64,000 nt of DNA from Polynucleobacter alcilacus. Its GTDB lineage: Bacteria > Pseudomonadota > Gammaproteobacteria > Burkholderiales > Burkholderiaceae. The stretch is taken from the NCBI RefSeq assembly GCF_018881545.1, contig NZ_JACVQD010000001.1, positions 772,039 through 836,038 of the forward strand, read 5' to 3'. A program made the translations under genes and the position numbers. The stretch's first letter is position 1. Each line of letters opens with the position of its first letter. Below are positions 17,628-24,822 of the stretch, piece after piece. Below the pieces are notes generated by a model. It did not search any database. It was not told where the DNA came from and saw only the letters and a list, made by a program, of their open reading frames with translations.

Positions 17628-18044
17628 TTATTTCACTTTTTTCAGTTGGGTACAGCTTGCCCTGTTTTTAGTTGTTAACACACTAGCGCTACAAAACTCC
17701 ATCTCATCATTTGCAACATAACCTGTACCTACTCCAACATCACTAGAAAAAGTGAGCGTTTTTCCGTCTCTATGAAATACTCCCGATACGAGATTTTTTA
17801 ATCCATCCTTCCATGTTGTCTCACCCTGGAAGGCTGCGCCATCTTGAGTAGAAATCGTAAACTTCAGAATTGCCGCATCCTTTTTATTGGATAAAACTGA
17901 GCGTGACTGTTTATCTTCTGTTCCACCAGCTGAGCTTACAGCGGATACCACCTCCCAGGTTCCAAGAATATTAGGAGCGGTTTGCGCATACGCAGAACTC
18001 GCAAACATTACCGTAAGAATAAGTAAGCATTTTTTGATCATCAT
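17628..18044 (-). CDS. Small secreted protein, lipocalin-like size, unknown function
   Basis: The 138-residue protein has a clear signal peptide (ILTVMFASSAYA, about 1-20). The mature part (ILGTWEVVSAVSSAGG, FQGETTWKDGLKNLVSGVFHRDGKTLTFS, EFCSASVLTTKNRASCTQLKKVK) looks like a small beta-rich domain with two cysteines that could form a disulfide. The opening GTWEVVS resembles lipocalin-type openings, but I do not recognise a family. It is a separate gene 78 nt below acetolactate decarboxylase. Confidence 0.6.
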   Translation of the reverse strand: MMIKKCLLILTVMFASSAYAQTAPNILGTWEVVSAVSSAGGTEDKQSRSVLSNKKDAAILKFTISTQDGAAFQGETTWKDGLKNLVSGVFHRDGKTLTFSSDVGVGTGYVANDEMEFCSASVLTTKNRASCTQLKKVK

Positions 18045-18122
18045 CTTTTTTCCTTTTTAATCATCTTAAAAATTACTATTCAATACTTCAAAATTCAGTC
18101 CTTAAATCTATGTCTTGCCAAA

Positions 18123-18824
18123 CTAATGCTCAGCCTTATTTAAATCGGCAGAGTTATCTTGATCTAAGTTAGCGTGCAAATACTCAATGGTATGAGGCAA
18201 ATCTAAACTTAGCTGATCCAAGGGTTGTAGTGAGACTTCTCCCTCTTCTATTAAAAAATCGAGCACATGACCGCCATGACTCTTATCTGCACTCAAAAAA
18301 TGCAAGTGAAATCCTGGAACAGAAATAGAGTGCATAAAATCGGGGGTCCAAAAACCCACTAACTGGCCAGCAATACCTTCATAGTTAAATTCTTTCTGGT
18401 CCCCAGCAACCTCGACTAAGGGCCGATAGGCATCCTGCTTGGGTACAGAGCGAAGTCGAATCTTTGTAAAAGTACCTTCTATTCGGATAGCGTATACAAG
18501 ATTACTCGACAGCATGGACTTGCTGATGGCTTGCTGTAAGTCAGAATAAGTTACCTGCTTGGGCGCCTCAAAGGAATTGACTGGCTTGAACTGAGTAACG
18601 CAGGCGTAAGGCGTCCCCAGATTTAAATCTGGGATTAAGACCGAACCATCTGATCTTAATTGGTAAAAGATGCCATCTGCAAGCACCATTTCACCGTCAA
18701 GATCGTTGAAGGTTCCTAGGCCAAAATTGCCATGTCTCAGCACTTGTTTAAGAGTCTTATCTTCTCTCAAAATGCCTTGAACTAGAGCATTTACTGGCGA
18801 AGAAACGTAGAGAGAATTAGTCAT
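18123..18824 (-). CDS. budA: Alpha-acetolactate decarboxylase
   Basis: From the ATG at 18824 the product is 233 aa: SLYVSSPVNALVQGIL, then GTFNDLDGEMVLADGIFYQ, and the zinc site GFHLHFLSADKSHGGHVLDF, where the His residues and the GGHVLDF tail are diagnostic. It converts acetolactate to acetoin. No acetolactate synthase or butanediol dehydrogenase is adjacent. The frame is open to a TTG at 18854 that overlaps the upstream gene's stop, an alternative coupled start. It may be a late member of the 19674-18123 unit. Confidence 0.9.
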   Translation of the reverse strand: MTNSLYVSSPVNALVQGILREDKTLKQVLRHGNFGLGTFNDLDGEMVLADGIFYQLRSDGSVLIPDLNLGTPYACVTQFKPVNSFEAPKQVTYSDLQQAISKSMLSSNLVYAIRIEGTFTKIRLRSVPKQDAYRPLVEVAGDQKEFNYEGIAGQLVGFWTPDFMHSISVPGFHLHFLSADKSHGGHVLDFLIEEGEVSLQPLDQLSLDLPHTIEYLHANLDQDNSADLNKAEH

Positions 18825-18850
18825 TATTAAAGTATATGGATTAATTAAGC

Positions 18851-19237
18851 TCAAGCTTTATTTTTGCAGGGCCACTTTACTATCAAAGCATCAAAAACTA
18901 GAGAGGCGAAAGCTTCGTTCATTCTTTTAGGCTGGGTAGAGACATAATCTCTCACAGTAAGGACTCGCTCCCGAAGGCTAACATTGTTGGGTACGCAGAT
19001 TTTTTTATCATAACGCGCATTATCTTCGACCCCTAAGATAATCCCGATACAAAGCCCCTGGCTAAAATTTGTCTCCTGTAATTTACCCTCTATAAACGCA
19101 CTACACTCTCGATTTAGCTTGGCAGTTGTCAAATCGGGCAGGTCCATGGTCTTAGTGTCCGCAAAGGCTAGGTTTAAATGGGTAGCTAACAAGACAAATA
19201 ATATTGCTAAAGCTGGCTTGCGTATATTTAAATTCAC
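18851..19237 (-). CDS. Rap1a/Tai-type periplasmic protein
   Basis: The 128-residue protein has a signal peptide (about 1-26, LFVLLATHLNLAFA). The domain ECSAFIEG...GLCIGIILGVEDNARYDKKICVP...RVLTVRDYVSTQPKRMNEAFASLVFDALIVKWPC matches the Rap1a/Tai fold, with its four conserved cysteines and terminal WPC. Founding members are immunity proteins to type VI effectors, but many homologues are orphan. No effector or T6SS gene is nearby, so immunity is not claimed. It lies 8 nt after the cysteine-rich gene. Confidence 0.75.
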   Translation of the reverse strand: MNLNIRKPALAILFVLLATHLNLAFADTKTMDLPDLTTAKLNRECSAFIEGKLQETNFSQGLCIGIILGVEDNARYDKKICVPNNVSLRERVLTVRDYVSTQPKRMNEAFASLVFDALIVKWPCKNKA

Positions 19238-19245
19238 AGAAAAAT

Positions 19246-19674
19246 CTAGCGACTATTTTTTAAAATAGTACCCCAGTCCTTTATCCAAGCATTGCTAGTT
19301 GCGTCAACTTTGGGGACCCGAATTTGTTGGTCATTTGGGAGCCAATACTCACTTGAACTCCGTAGACCCTTTGCGTGACATTCTGTTTTTTGCTCACACA
19401 AATCGTCTTTACAACCCGACTGCCATGCATCTCCATAGATCTTTTTTATACTAAAACCAGAGCAAGCCTGTTGAGCTGAACATTGACTAAGACACTCACG
19501 AATAGAAGAATTTGTCCAAGTACCATCCGCTAATGCATATTCATTCGGAATTAATTTTCCCGGCAGCCAAACATAGCCACTGTTTACTACCGCAGCCTGG
19601 GATTGCGCCATAGCAGTCACCGCATAGAAAGTGAGAGTCAAAAATGTTGCCAGAATTCCGGTTGCTTTATACAC
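19246..19674 (-). CDS. Cysteine-rich secreted protein, PAN/apple-like, unknown function
   Basis: The 142-residue protein has a signal peptide (about 1-23, cleaved near AMAQS). The mature part carries six cysteines: IRECLSQCSAQQACSGFSIKK, then GCKDDLCEQKTECHAKG. The spacing recalls PAN/apple domains (C-x3-C, ACSGFS), which bind protein or sugar. It starts with GTG at 19674 behind GGAGAG. First gene of a likely three-gene unit with the Rap1a-like and budA genes. Confidence 0.6.
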   Translation of the reverse strand: MYKATGILATFLTLTFYAVTAMAQSQAAVVNSGYVWLPGKLIPNEYALADGTWTNSSIRECLSQCSAQQACSGFSIKKIYGDAWQSGCKDDLCEQKTECHAKGLRSSSEYWLPNDQQIRVPKVDATSNAWIKDWGTILKNSR

Positions 19675-19983
19675 AATGCTCTCCAGACGGTGTCATGAGT
19701 GGTTTAACCATAAAGCACAAACTAACATACCTTTTGAGGAAGATGTCAGTTCCAAAATACTTTTTAAGCCATCGACAAGATTGACCCAAGAATAAACATT
19801 GGAATTAGATTAGTACTTATATACCAGATAAGTGGCTTAAAAAAATCTCCCCCCTTAATAAAGAAAATAATTTTTTTGAATCTCAAAAACTCATCTAAAC
19901 TGTTTTCGATTAAATGCGCAGATCAAAATAATTTCTAGCAGCACAAACCATTCATCATCGCCTCATTCCAATTTGGACCACCT
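19675..19983. other. Intergenic region, 309 nt, no gene seen
   Basis: This AT-rich gap separates divergent genes. I found no ORF longer than a dozen codons with a ribosome site and no convincing hairpin terminator. It presumably holds the promoters of the 19674 unit and of the DUF4239 gene. Confidence 0.5.
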
Positions 19984-20802
19984 ATGTTGAACTATTTTCT
20001 CAATGCGAATACCGGCTTTCAAAGCATCATTCTTAGCCTCCTTTGTTTATCCTTTTCCTTGGTGACCCTCTATTTACTCAGAAAGATATGGCCAATAGAA
20101 GATCGCCATAAAATATTAGACGTCCATGGTCATATGTTCGGCGTTATTGGCATTGTTTATGCGGTATTGGTTGGTGCAGTCGCAATAGGCTCTTGGGAGA
20201 AATTTGATCATGCCGATATTGTGGTGATTAAAGAAGCTTCGAGCGCTATCAACATTTATAACTCAGCCCCTGGTCTAGGAAATAATGAAGCTAAAGAGGT
20301 GCAAGCTTTCATCAAACACTATCTTGAAGATGCTATTCAAAATGAATGGCCAAAGATGAAAAAAAATATTCCTCCAGAAATGAATGAGGCAAATATAACT
20401 GCATTAACCAAACGCTTGACCCAAATTGAACCGAAAACTAAATCTCAAGAATTATTTATACCGATTGTGATTCAAGAAGTGAACTATTTGAGAATGATTA
20501 GAGAAGAACGTCTCTTTCTGGCAGAATCAGGCCTGAATGGGGCAATCTTACAATTGGTATTCCTAGGGGGGTGTTTAACTCTATTGGCCTGTATATTCTT
20601 GGAGTCTGAATCATCGAAATTCAATAGCGCTATTTTTCTCTCGCTTCTATCGATACTCATAGGCCTAGTACTCTCTGCAATCATCGGCTTGGATCATCCC
20701 TTTCAGGGTGATATCAGTATTTCGTCTCGCCCTCTTGAGTCTGCACTGAACTATATTAATAGTGAGGGTGAATTAGTAATGCCTACGAAGAACCCTAAAT
20801 AA
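19984..20802 (+). CDS. DUF4239 (bestrophin-like) membrane protein
   Basis: The 272-residue protein has two N-terminal spans, a soluble middle (about 85-180) and two C-terminal spans. The conserved DVHGHMFGVIGIVYAVLVGAVAIGSWEKFDHAD followed by EASSAINIYNSAPGL identifies DUF4239, a bestrophin-like family of unknown function. Transport of small anions has been suggested for related folds, but that is inference. The next plus-strand gene follows after 58 nt. Confidence 0.8.
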   Translation: MLNYFLNANTGFQSIILSLLCLSFSLVTLYLLRKIWPIEDRHKILDVHGHMFGVIGIVYAVLVGAVAIGSWEKFDHADIVVIKEASSAINIYNSAPGLGNNEAKEVQAFIKHYLEDAIQNEWPKMKKNIPPEMNEANITALTKRLTQIEPKTKSQELFIPIVIQEVNYLRMIREERLFLAESGLNGAILQLVFLGGCLTLLACIFLESESSKFNSAIFLSLLSILIGLVLSAIIGLDHPFQGDISISSRPLESALNYINSEGELVMPTKNPK

Positions 20803-20860
20803 TCCTGAGTTTTTTAAATGATGCATACAATTACGAGTAATCATATCCAAGGAGATCCCT

Positions 20861-21334
20861 ATGCGAATACTTAAAATTATTCTCGTTTCAGTAGGTCTAT
20901 TTTCGGCAAGCCTATCTTTAGCCGATACAAAAATCATCGTTACCCACCCCGAAGTGCCGCCCGCGACTTTTCTTGATTTCGGCAAAGCAGGTCAATCTAT
21001 TGGCGATGTACGGATTTGGCATTTTGATGCAAAAGCAGATAATGGCAGCAAGCTCACAACCGACTGGATCTTAACTACCACTGGGTTGGTTGCAGATAAA
21101 GGTATTGAATACCGCATTACTTCTGCTGTATTTTCTTTCGATGATGGCACTAAAGATCAGATAGTCATTCAAGGTGTAGCTAAATACGCCAGTGCAAAGG
21201 CTACGTTAGAGGAATCTACCAGCACCCGAAGAGCTATCACAGGTGGAACGGGGAAATTTGCTGGCATTGGTGGATGGGTTGAAACTATCCATCTTGCAGA
21301 TGGTTCCTGGCAACATACACTCTATATTAAATAG
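20861..21334 (+). CDS. Secreted allene-oxide-cyclase-barrel-like / dirigent-like protein
   Basis: The 157-residue protein has a signal peptide (about 1-21, ending SLADT). The mature beta-rich domain ends in RRAITGGTGKFAGIGGWVETIHLADGSWQHTLYIK. The GGTGKFAG turn and barrel pattern are characteristic of the allene oxide cyclase/dirigent fold found in many uncharacterised bacterial proteins. It has a strong AAGGAGAT ribosome site. No metabolic role can be assigned. Confidence 0.65.
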   Translation: MRILKIILVSVGLFSASLSLADTKIIVTHPEVPPATFLDFGKAGQSIGDVRIWHFDAKADNGSKLTTDWILTTTGLVADKGIEYRITSAVFSFDDGTKDQIVIQGVAKYASAKATLEESTSTRRAITGGTGKFAGIGGWVETIHLADGSWQHTLYIK

Positions 21335-21383
21335 ACCTCATTTGAAATACGGCTGGGAGCCTCCTCTTGAGCCGTTAATGCAT

Positions 21384-21414
21384 TAGTGAGCCGCAAAGAC
21401 TTGAACCCGTGACC
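21384..21414 (-). other. tRNA 3'-end-like remnant (possible att scar)
   Basis: Read on the minus strand, GGTCACGGGTTCAAGTC is followed by TTTGCGGCTCACTA. This resembles the T-arm (GGTTCAAGTC) and acceptor end of a tRNA, with CTA in place of CCA. The T stem does not pair properly and no matching 5' half was found, so it is not a working tRNA. Such 3' fragments are left by integration at tRNA genes, but a chance match is possible. Confidence 0.25.
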
Positions 21415-21441
21415 AAAGAATGATGACATCTTGTCACCTAT

Positions 21442-22752
21442 TTAATAAGATTTCTTAACCTCATTGAGGGCCTTACCTTGAGGCCCGAAATGCTGATACA
21501 TGATCAAGACCATTGCTAAAAAGACCGTTGTACCAAAACCAATAATGATGAGAGGCAAACTGAGATTTAGCCATAAGAGTATGGAATAGACGAGGAGCAT
21601 GAACAATACTGCCAAATTCTCACTAAAGCCTTGAACAGCAATAGATTGGCCGGTTGCCATCAAGGAATAACCCCGATGTTGTAACAAAGCATTCATTGGC
21701 ACCACAAAATAGCCTGATAACCAGCCTAAGAGTATTAATAAAAAATAGGCGGGGAAATCATTTAGGGTTAATTGGATTGAGTGCATTTGCAAGAGAACGA
21801 TTGGCGGTAAAAGTTCATCGTTATACATTCCCATTAAACAGACTACTAAGCCCATCAGCGCGCCATAAGGCAATACATTAGCTGAATCCTTCAAAGAAAC
21901 TTTACAAGCTGCATAAACAGCTCCCGCAGCAACGCCTATTGCAGAAACAGCCTGTAAAGCAGCGCTCTCCGAGAGGTTCATATGCAAAGCATATTCAGCC
22001 CATTTCAGCATAATGAATTGAAGGGTTGCTCCAGCCCCCCAAAATAGCGTAGTTACAGTTAGTGAGAGCTTACCAAGGCGATCTCGCCACAAGCTCACAA
22101 AACAGGTAGAAAAATCTCGCACTAGATTGCCGCAATGCAAGTTCAATTTTTGATAACAAACTCCCACCTTTAATAGGGGTACGTTGAGTAAGGCAGCTAT
22201 TGCATAGATGGCCGAGATCAAATAAATAGCCAGCGCTGCAAAACGAGGAATATCGCCTCTTATGAAATCTAGATTGAATTGTTGAAAAGCATGATACAGA
22301 AAATCACTAATAAGAAAGCCACCCAATAAGGTGCCAAAAATAATCGAAGCAATAATGAGGCCCTCCATCCAACCATTGGCTGCTACTAACTTATCCGATG
22401 GTAGTAGCTCAGTCAAAATTCCATATTTTGCAGGGGCATATAAGGCTGCACCAATGCCAACGATGCCATACCCCAATAATGGATGTAAGCCAAGAAGCAT
22501 CAGGCCGCACCCGCTAGCTTTAAGCACGTTAGAAATCAACATCACTTGGCCTTTAGGCCTAGAGTCTGCAAAAGCGCCTACAAACGGCGCAAAAAGAACG
22601 TAAGGGATGACAAAAGAAATCTTAAGTAAAGGCGAAACCCAATCGGGCTCTTGCATTGAAACCAGGAGCGCAATCGATACGATCAGTAAGGCGTTATCCG
22701 CTAATGATGATAAAAACTGTGAGAATGCGATCGTATAGAAAATACGATTCAT
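21442..22752 (-). CDS. lplT: LplT-like lysophospholipid transporter (MFS)
   Basis: The 436-residue protein has about 12 spans. The N-terminus FSQFLSSLADNALLIVSIALL and the loop AFADSRPKGQVMLISNVLKASGCGLMLLG followed by GIGAALYAPAKYGILTELLPSDKLVAANGWMEG are typical of LplT. LplT flips lysophospholipids inward for reacylation. In many proteobacteria it is fused to or next to an acyltransferase/acyl-ACP synthetase; here it overlaps a GT4 glycosyltransferase gene by 4 nt instead, suggesting a different lipid context. Confidence 0.88.
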   Translation of the reverse strand: MNRIFYTIAFSQFLSSLADNALLIVSIALLVSMQEPDWVSPLLKISFVIPYVLFAPFVGAFADSRPKGQVMLISNVLKASGCGLMLLGLHPLLGYGIVGIGAALYAPAKYGILTELLPSDKLVAANGWMEGLIIASIIFGTLLGGFLISDFLYHAFQQFNLDFIRGDIPRFAALAIYLISAIYAIAALLNVPLLKVGVCYQKLNLHCGNLVRDFSTCFVSLWRDRLGKLSLTVTTLFWGAGATLQFIMLKWAEYALHMNLSESAALQAVSAIGVAAGAVYAACKVSLKDSANVLPYGALMGLVVCLMGMYNDELLPPIVLLQMHSIQLTLNDFPAYFLLILLGWLSGYFVVPMNALLQHRGYSLMATGQSIAVQGFSENLAVLFMLLVYSILLWLNLSLPLIIIGFGTTVFLAMVLIMYQHFGPQGKALNEVKKSY

Positions 22753-23990
22753 TGCTTAATAAAAATTTTTCTTAAAGCAGGTGATGAAGCCAATTTATCT
22801 TTTAAATGGGAATTGAGTATTAAATCGTGATAGTTATTTTCTAATTTTTTAGTAACTTTATCCCATGAAATTTCTAAGGTAGTTTGCCTTGCATGTGTTC
22901 TCAGATTTTGAATATCACAATTCTCTTTCATGAGCTCAAGGCCTTGATTAACGAATGAGTTGGCCTCATTTGGGTCAGCCAAGAAACCATTGACACCATG
23001 ATCAATAAATTGCCGAGCTGCTGCATAGTCATACGCCAATACAGCCAAGCCACTAGCCATCGCCTCTAGGGTGACATTCCCAAAAGTCTCACTTAGGCTT
23101 GAGAATAAAAATAGATCACCACTCGCATAGTGTGTTGCTAGAGCCTCCCCGGTCTGCACACCTGTAAAGATGCTATTGGGGCAGCTCAACTTCAAAGCCC
23201 CTTTTTGAGGGCCATCACCCACCCAGACCATTTTTAAATTGGGATTGACTTGCAACATTGCCCTAAAAGTATCTACTGTGACTTGGAGATTTTTCTCTGA
23301 TGCAAGTCTGCCAACATACAAGACTACTTTTTGGTGATCTTTTACTCCCCATTGATTTCGTAATTCATGGGAACGTTTTGAGGGATTGAATAATTCCGTA
23401 TCAATTCCTCTTGCCAGCACTCTCAGCCTTTCAAATCCGTGACTCAGTAACTGATTTTTAAGAGCCTGGGTTGGCACCATTGTGAAGTGACTATTGTTAT
23501 GAAAGTAACGCAGATACCTTTGGATCGGGCTTTTGAGACAACTCAAACCGTAATGGGTTGAGTAGGCATCAAAATTGGTGCGGAAATCAGAGCAAACAGG
23601 AATGTTTAATTTTTTAGCTGCCTCTAGAGCCGACCAACCCAAGGGACCTTCAGTAACGATATGGACAAGGCTAGGTCTATCGGTAGACCATTGCTTAATC
23701 AACCTATTTTTTTGCGGGATTCCCATCCGCAATGCACTGTATCCCGGAATAGGAATTCCTACTGTCAGTATTTCTTTGAAATGCGATTCATTTTTGGGTT
23801 TATCTTTTAAACCCTGACGCGGCCGGATGAGAGTAATGTCATGCCCAAGCTCGGCCAAACCCTGTATGAAGCGCGCTATCGTACTAGCTACCCCATTGAC
23901 CTCTGGAGGATATGTCTCCGTAACAATAGCAACTTTAACTGAGGCATTCAGATTGATTTCGCTAGTATTTCCCAGGTTATTTAAAGTCAT
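22749..23990 (-). CDS. GT4 glycosyltransferase, lipid-mannosyl/sulfoquinovosyl-transferase-like
   Basis: The 413-residue GT-B enzyme has N-terminal VAIVTETYPPEVNGVASTIARFIQGLAELGHDITLIRP and VHIVTEGPLGWSALEAAKKLNIPVCSDFRTNFDAYSTHYG. The C-terminal donor site is ETFGNVTLEAMASGLAVLAYDYAAARQFI (E-x7-E). This pattern is close to diacylglycerol glycosyltransferases of the MgtA/SQD2 type that make membrane glycolipids. The acceptor and sugar are inferred, not shown. It is cotranscribed with the LplT-like gene and divergent from 24134. Confidence 0.82.
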   Translation of the reverse strand: MTLNNLGNTSEINLNASVKVAIVTETYPPEVNGVASTIARFIQGLAELGHDITLIRPRQGLKDKPKNESHFKEILTVGIPIPGYSALRMGIPQKNRLIKQWSTDRPSLVHIVTEGPLGWSALEAAKKLNIPVCSDFRTNFDAYSTHYGLSCLKSPIQRYLRYFHNNSHFTMVPTQALKNQLLSHGFERLRVLARGIDTELFNPSKRSHELRNQWGVKDHQKVVLYVGRLASEKNLQVTVDTFRAMLQVNPNLKMVWVGDGPQKGALKLSCPNSIFTGVQTGEALATHYASGDLFLFSSLSETFGNVTLEAMASGLAVLAYDYAAARQFIDHGVNGFLADPNEANSFVNQGLELMKENCDIQNLRTHARQTTLEISWDKVTKKLENNYHDLILNSHLKDKLASSPALRKIFIKQ

Positions 23991-24133
23991 TGCCCATGAG
24001 TATTCTTGAAAAAAATAACAGTTTTATGACAATGCGAATATTTTCTTGACATGAAATTGTCACAAAAAAATTGTAAATATTAGGGACGTTCATATTTGTG
24101 TAATATAAAAACCTAATATTCAGAGGATTAAAA

Positions 24134-24778
24134 TTGATTCAATTTCTTGAAACCCTAAAAAAACAGCGCTGGGATGATCATCGTTACTATCATCACAGCC
24201 GCATCAATCAATCGCTACACTTTGTTAGCGCTCTGAGTTTCTTGACTGCTTACTTTTTACTGTTTACCGACCCTATCGCAGCCTCATTATTGGCTTGGTT
24301 GGTTGCCATGACTACGCGTCAAAGTGGCCACTTCTTCTTTGAGCCCAAAGGATATGATGAGGTGAATAAAGCCACTCATGAATACAAAGAAGAAATCAAA
24401 GTTGGCTATAACCTCAATAGAAAAGTTGTTCTTTTATCGATTTGGGCGGCAATTCCAGTCTTGGTTTATGTTAACCCCCTGTTCTTGCAAAAATTTGTTG
24501 CTTTGAATACCTTCACAGATACCGAAGGTTTTATCCGTCAAACTGGTCTTTTATGGCTTTGGCTGGGTGTTGGTGGCGTGCTTTTCCGCACTTTCCATCT
24601 CTTTTTCATTCATGACGTTCAAGCAGCCCTGGCCTGGATGACAAAAATTCTCACAGACCCATTTCACGATGCAAAAATTTATGCGACCGCCCCACTGTAT
24701 TTATTACGCGGGCAACTCATTGATCCGATGGATCACCTTGAACTCACCGAAGAAAATCTGGGCTCAGTCAACACTTAG
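24134..24778 (+). CDS. Membrane protein resembling Mpo1/DUF962
   Basis: The 214-residue protein has about four spans. HHSRINQSLHFVSALSFL near the N-terminus and TRQSGHFFFEPKGYDEV after the second span resemble the two His motifs (H-x3-N-x3-H and GH-x2-FE) of Mpo1/DUF962. Yeast Mpo1 is a 2-hydroxy-fatty-acid dioxygenase. It starts with TTG behind AGAGGA; no ATG occurs before the motifs. The assignment is tentative, but the motifs and a setting among lipid genes agree. It ends at a strong hairpin. Confidence 0.55.
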   Translation: MIQFLETLKKQRWDDHRYYHHSRINQSLHFVSALSFLTAYFLLFTDPIAASLLAWLVAMTTRQSGHFFFEPKGYDEVNKATHEYKEEIKVGYNLNRKVVLLSIWAAIPVLVYVNPLFLQKFVALNTFTDTEGFIRQTGLLWLWLGVGGVLFRTFHLFFIHDVQAALAWMTKILTDPFHDAKIYATAPLYLLRGQLIDPMDHLELTEENLGSVNT

Positions 24779-24790
24779 TACAGATAGGGC

Positions 24791-24822
24791 AGAGATGCTA
24801 TTTTTTGCTAAATAGCATCTCT
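24791..24822 (+). terminator. Hairpin terminator overlapping the end of the aminotransferase gene
   Basis: AGAGATGCTATTT and AAATAGCATCTCT form a perfect 13-bp stem with a 6-nt loop, followed on the plus strand by TTTAATAATTT. It should end the plus-strand transcript from 24134. The hairpin overlaps the last codons of the convergent gene that stops at 24798. Confidence 0.75.

Noticed and set aside
18851-19237. Reading the Rap1a/Tai-type protein as a type VI secretion immunity gene
   Set aside because: No effector, VgrG, Hcp or other T6SS gene is nearby; many family members are orphans.
19735-19790. Tiny ORF of 13 codons after GAGGAAG in the 19675-19983 gap
   Set aside because: Too short to separate from chance and without a recognisable leader-peptide pattern.
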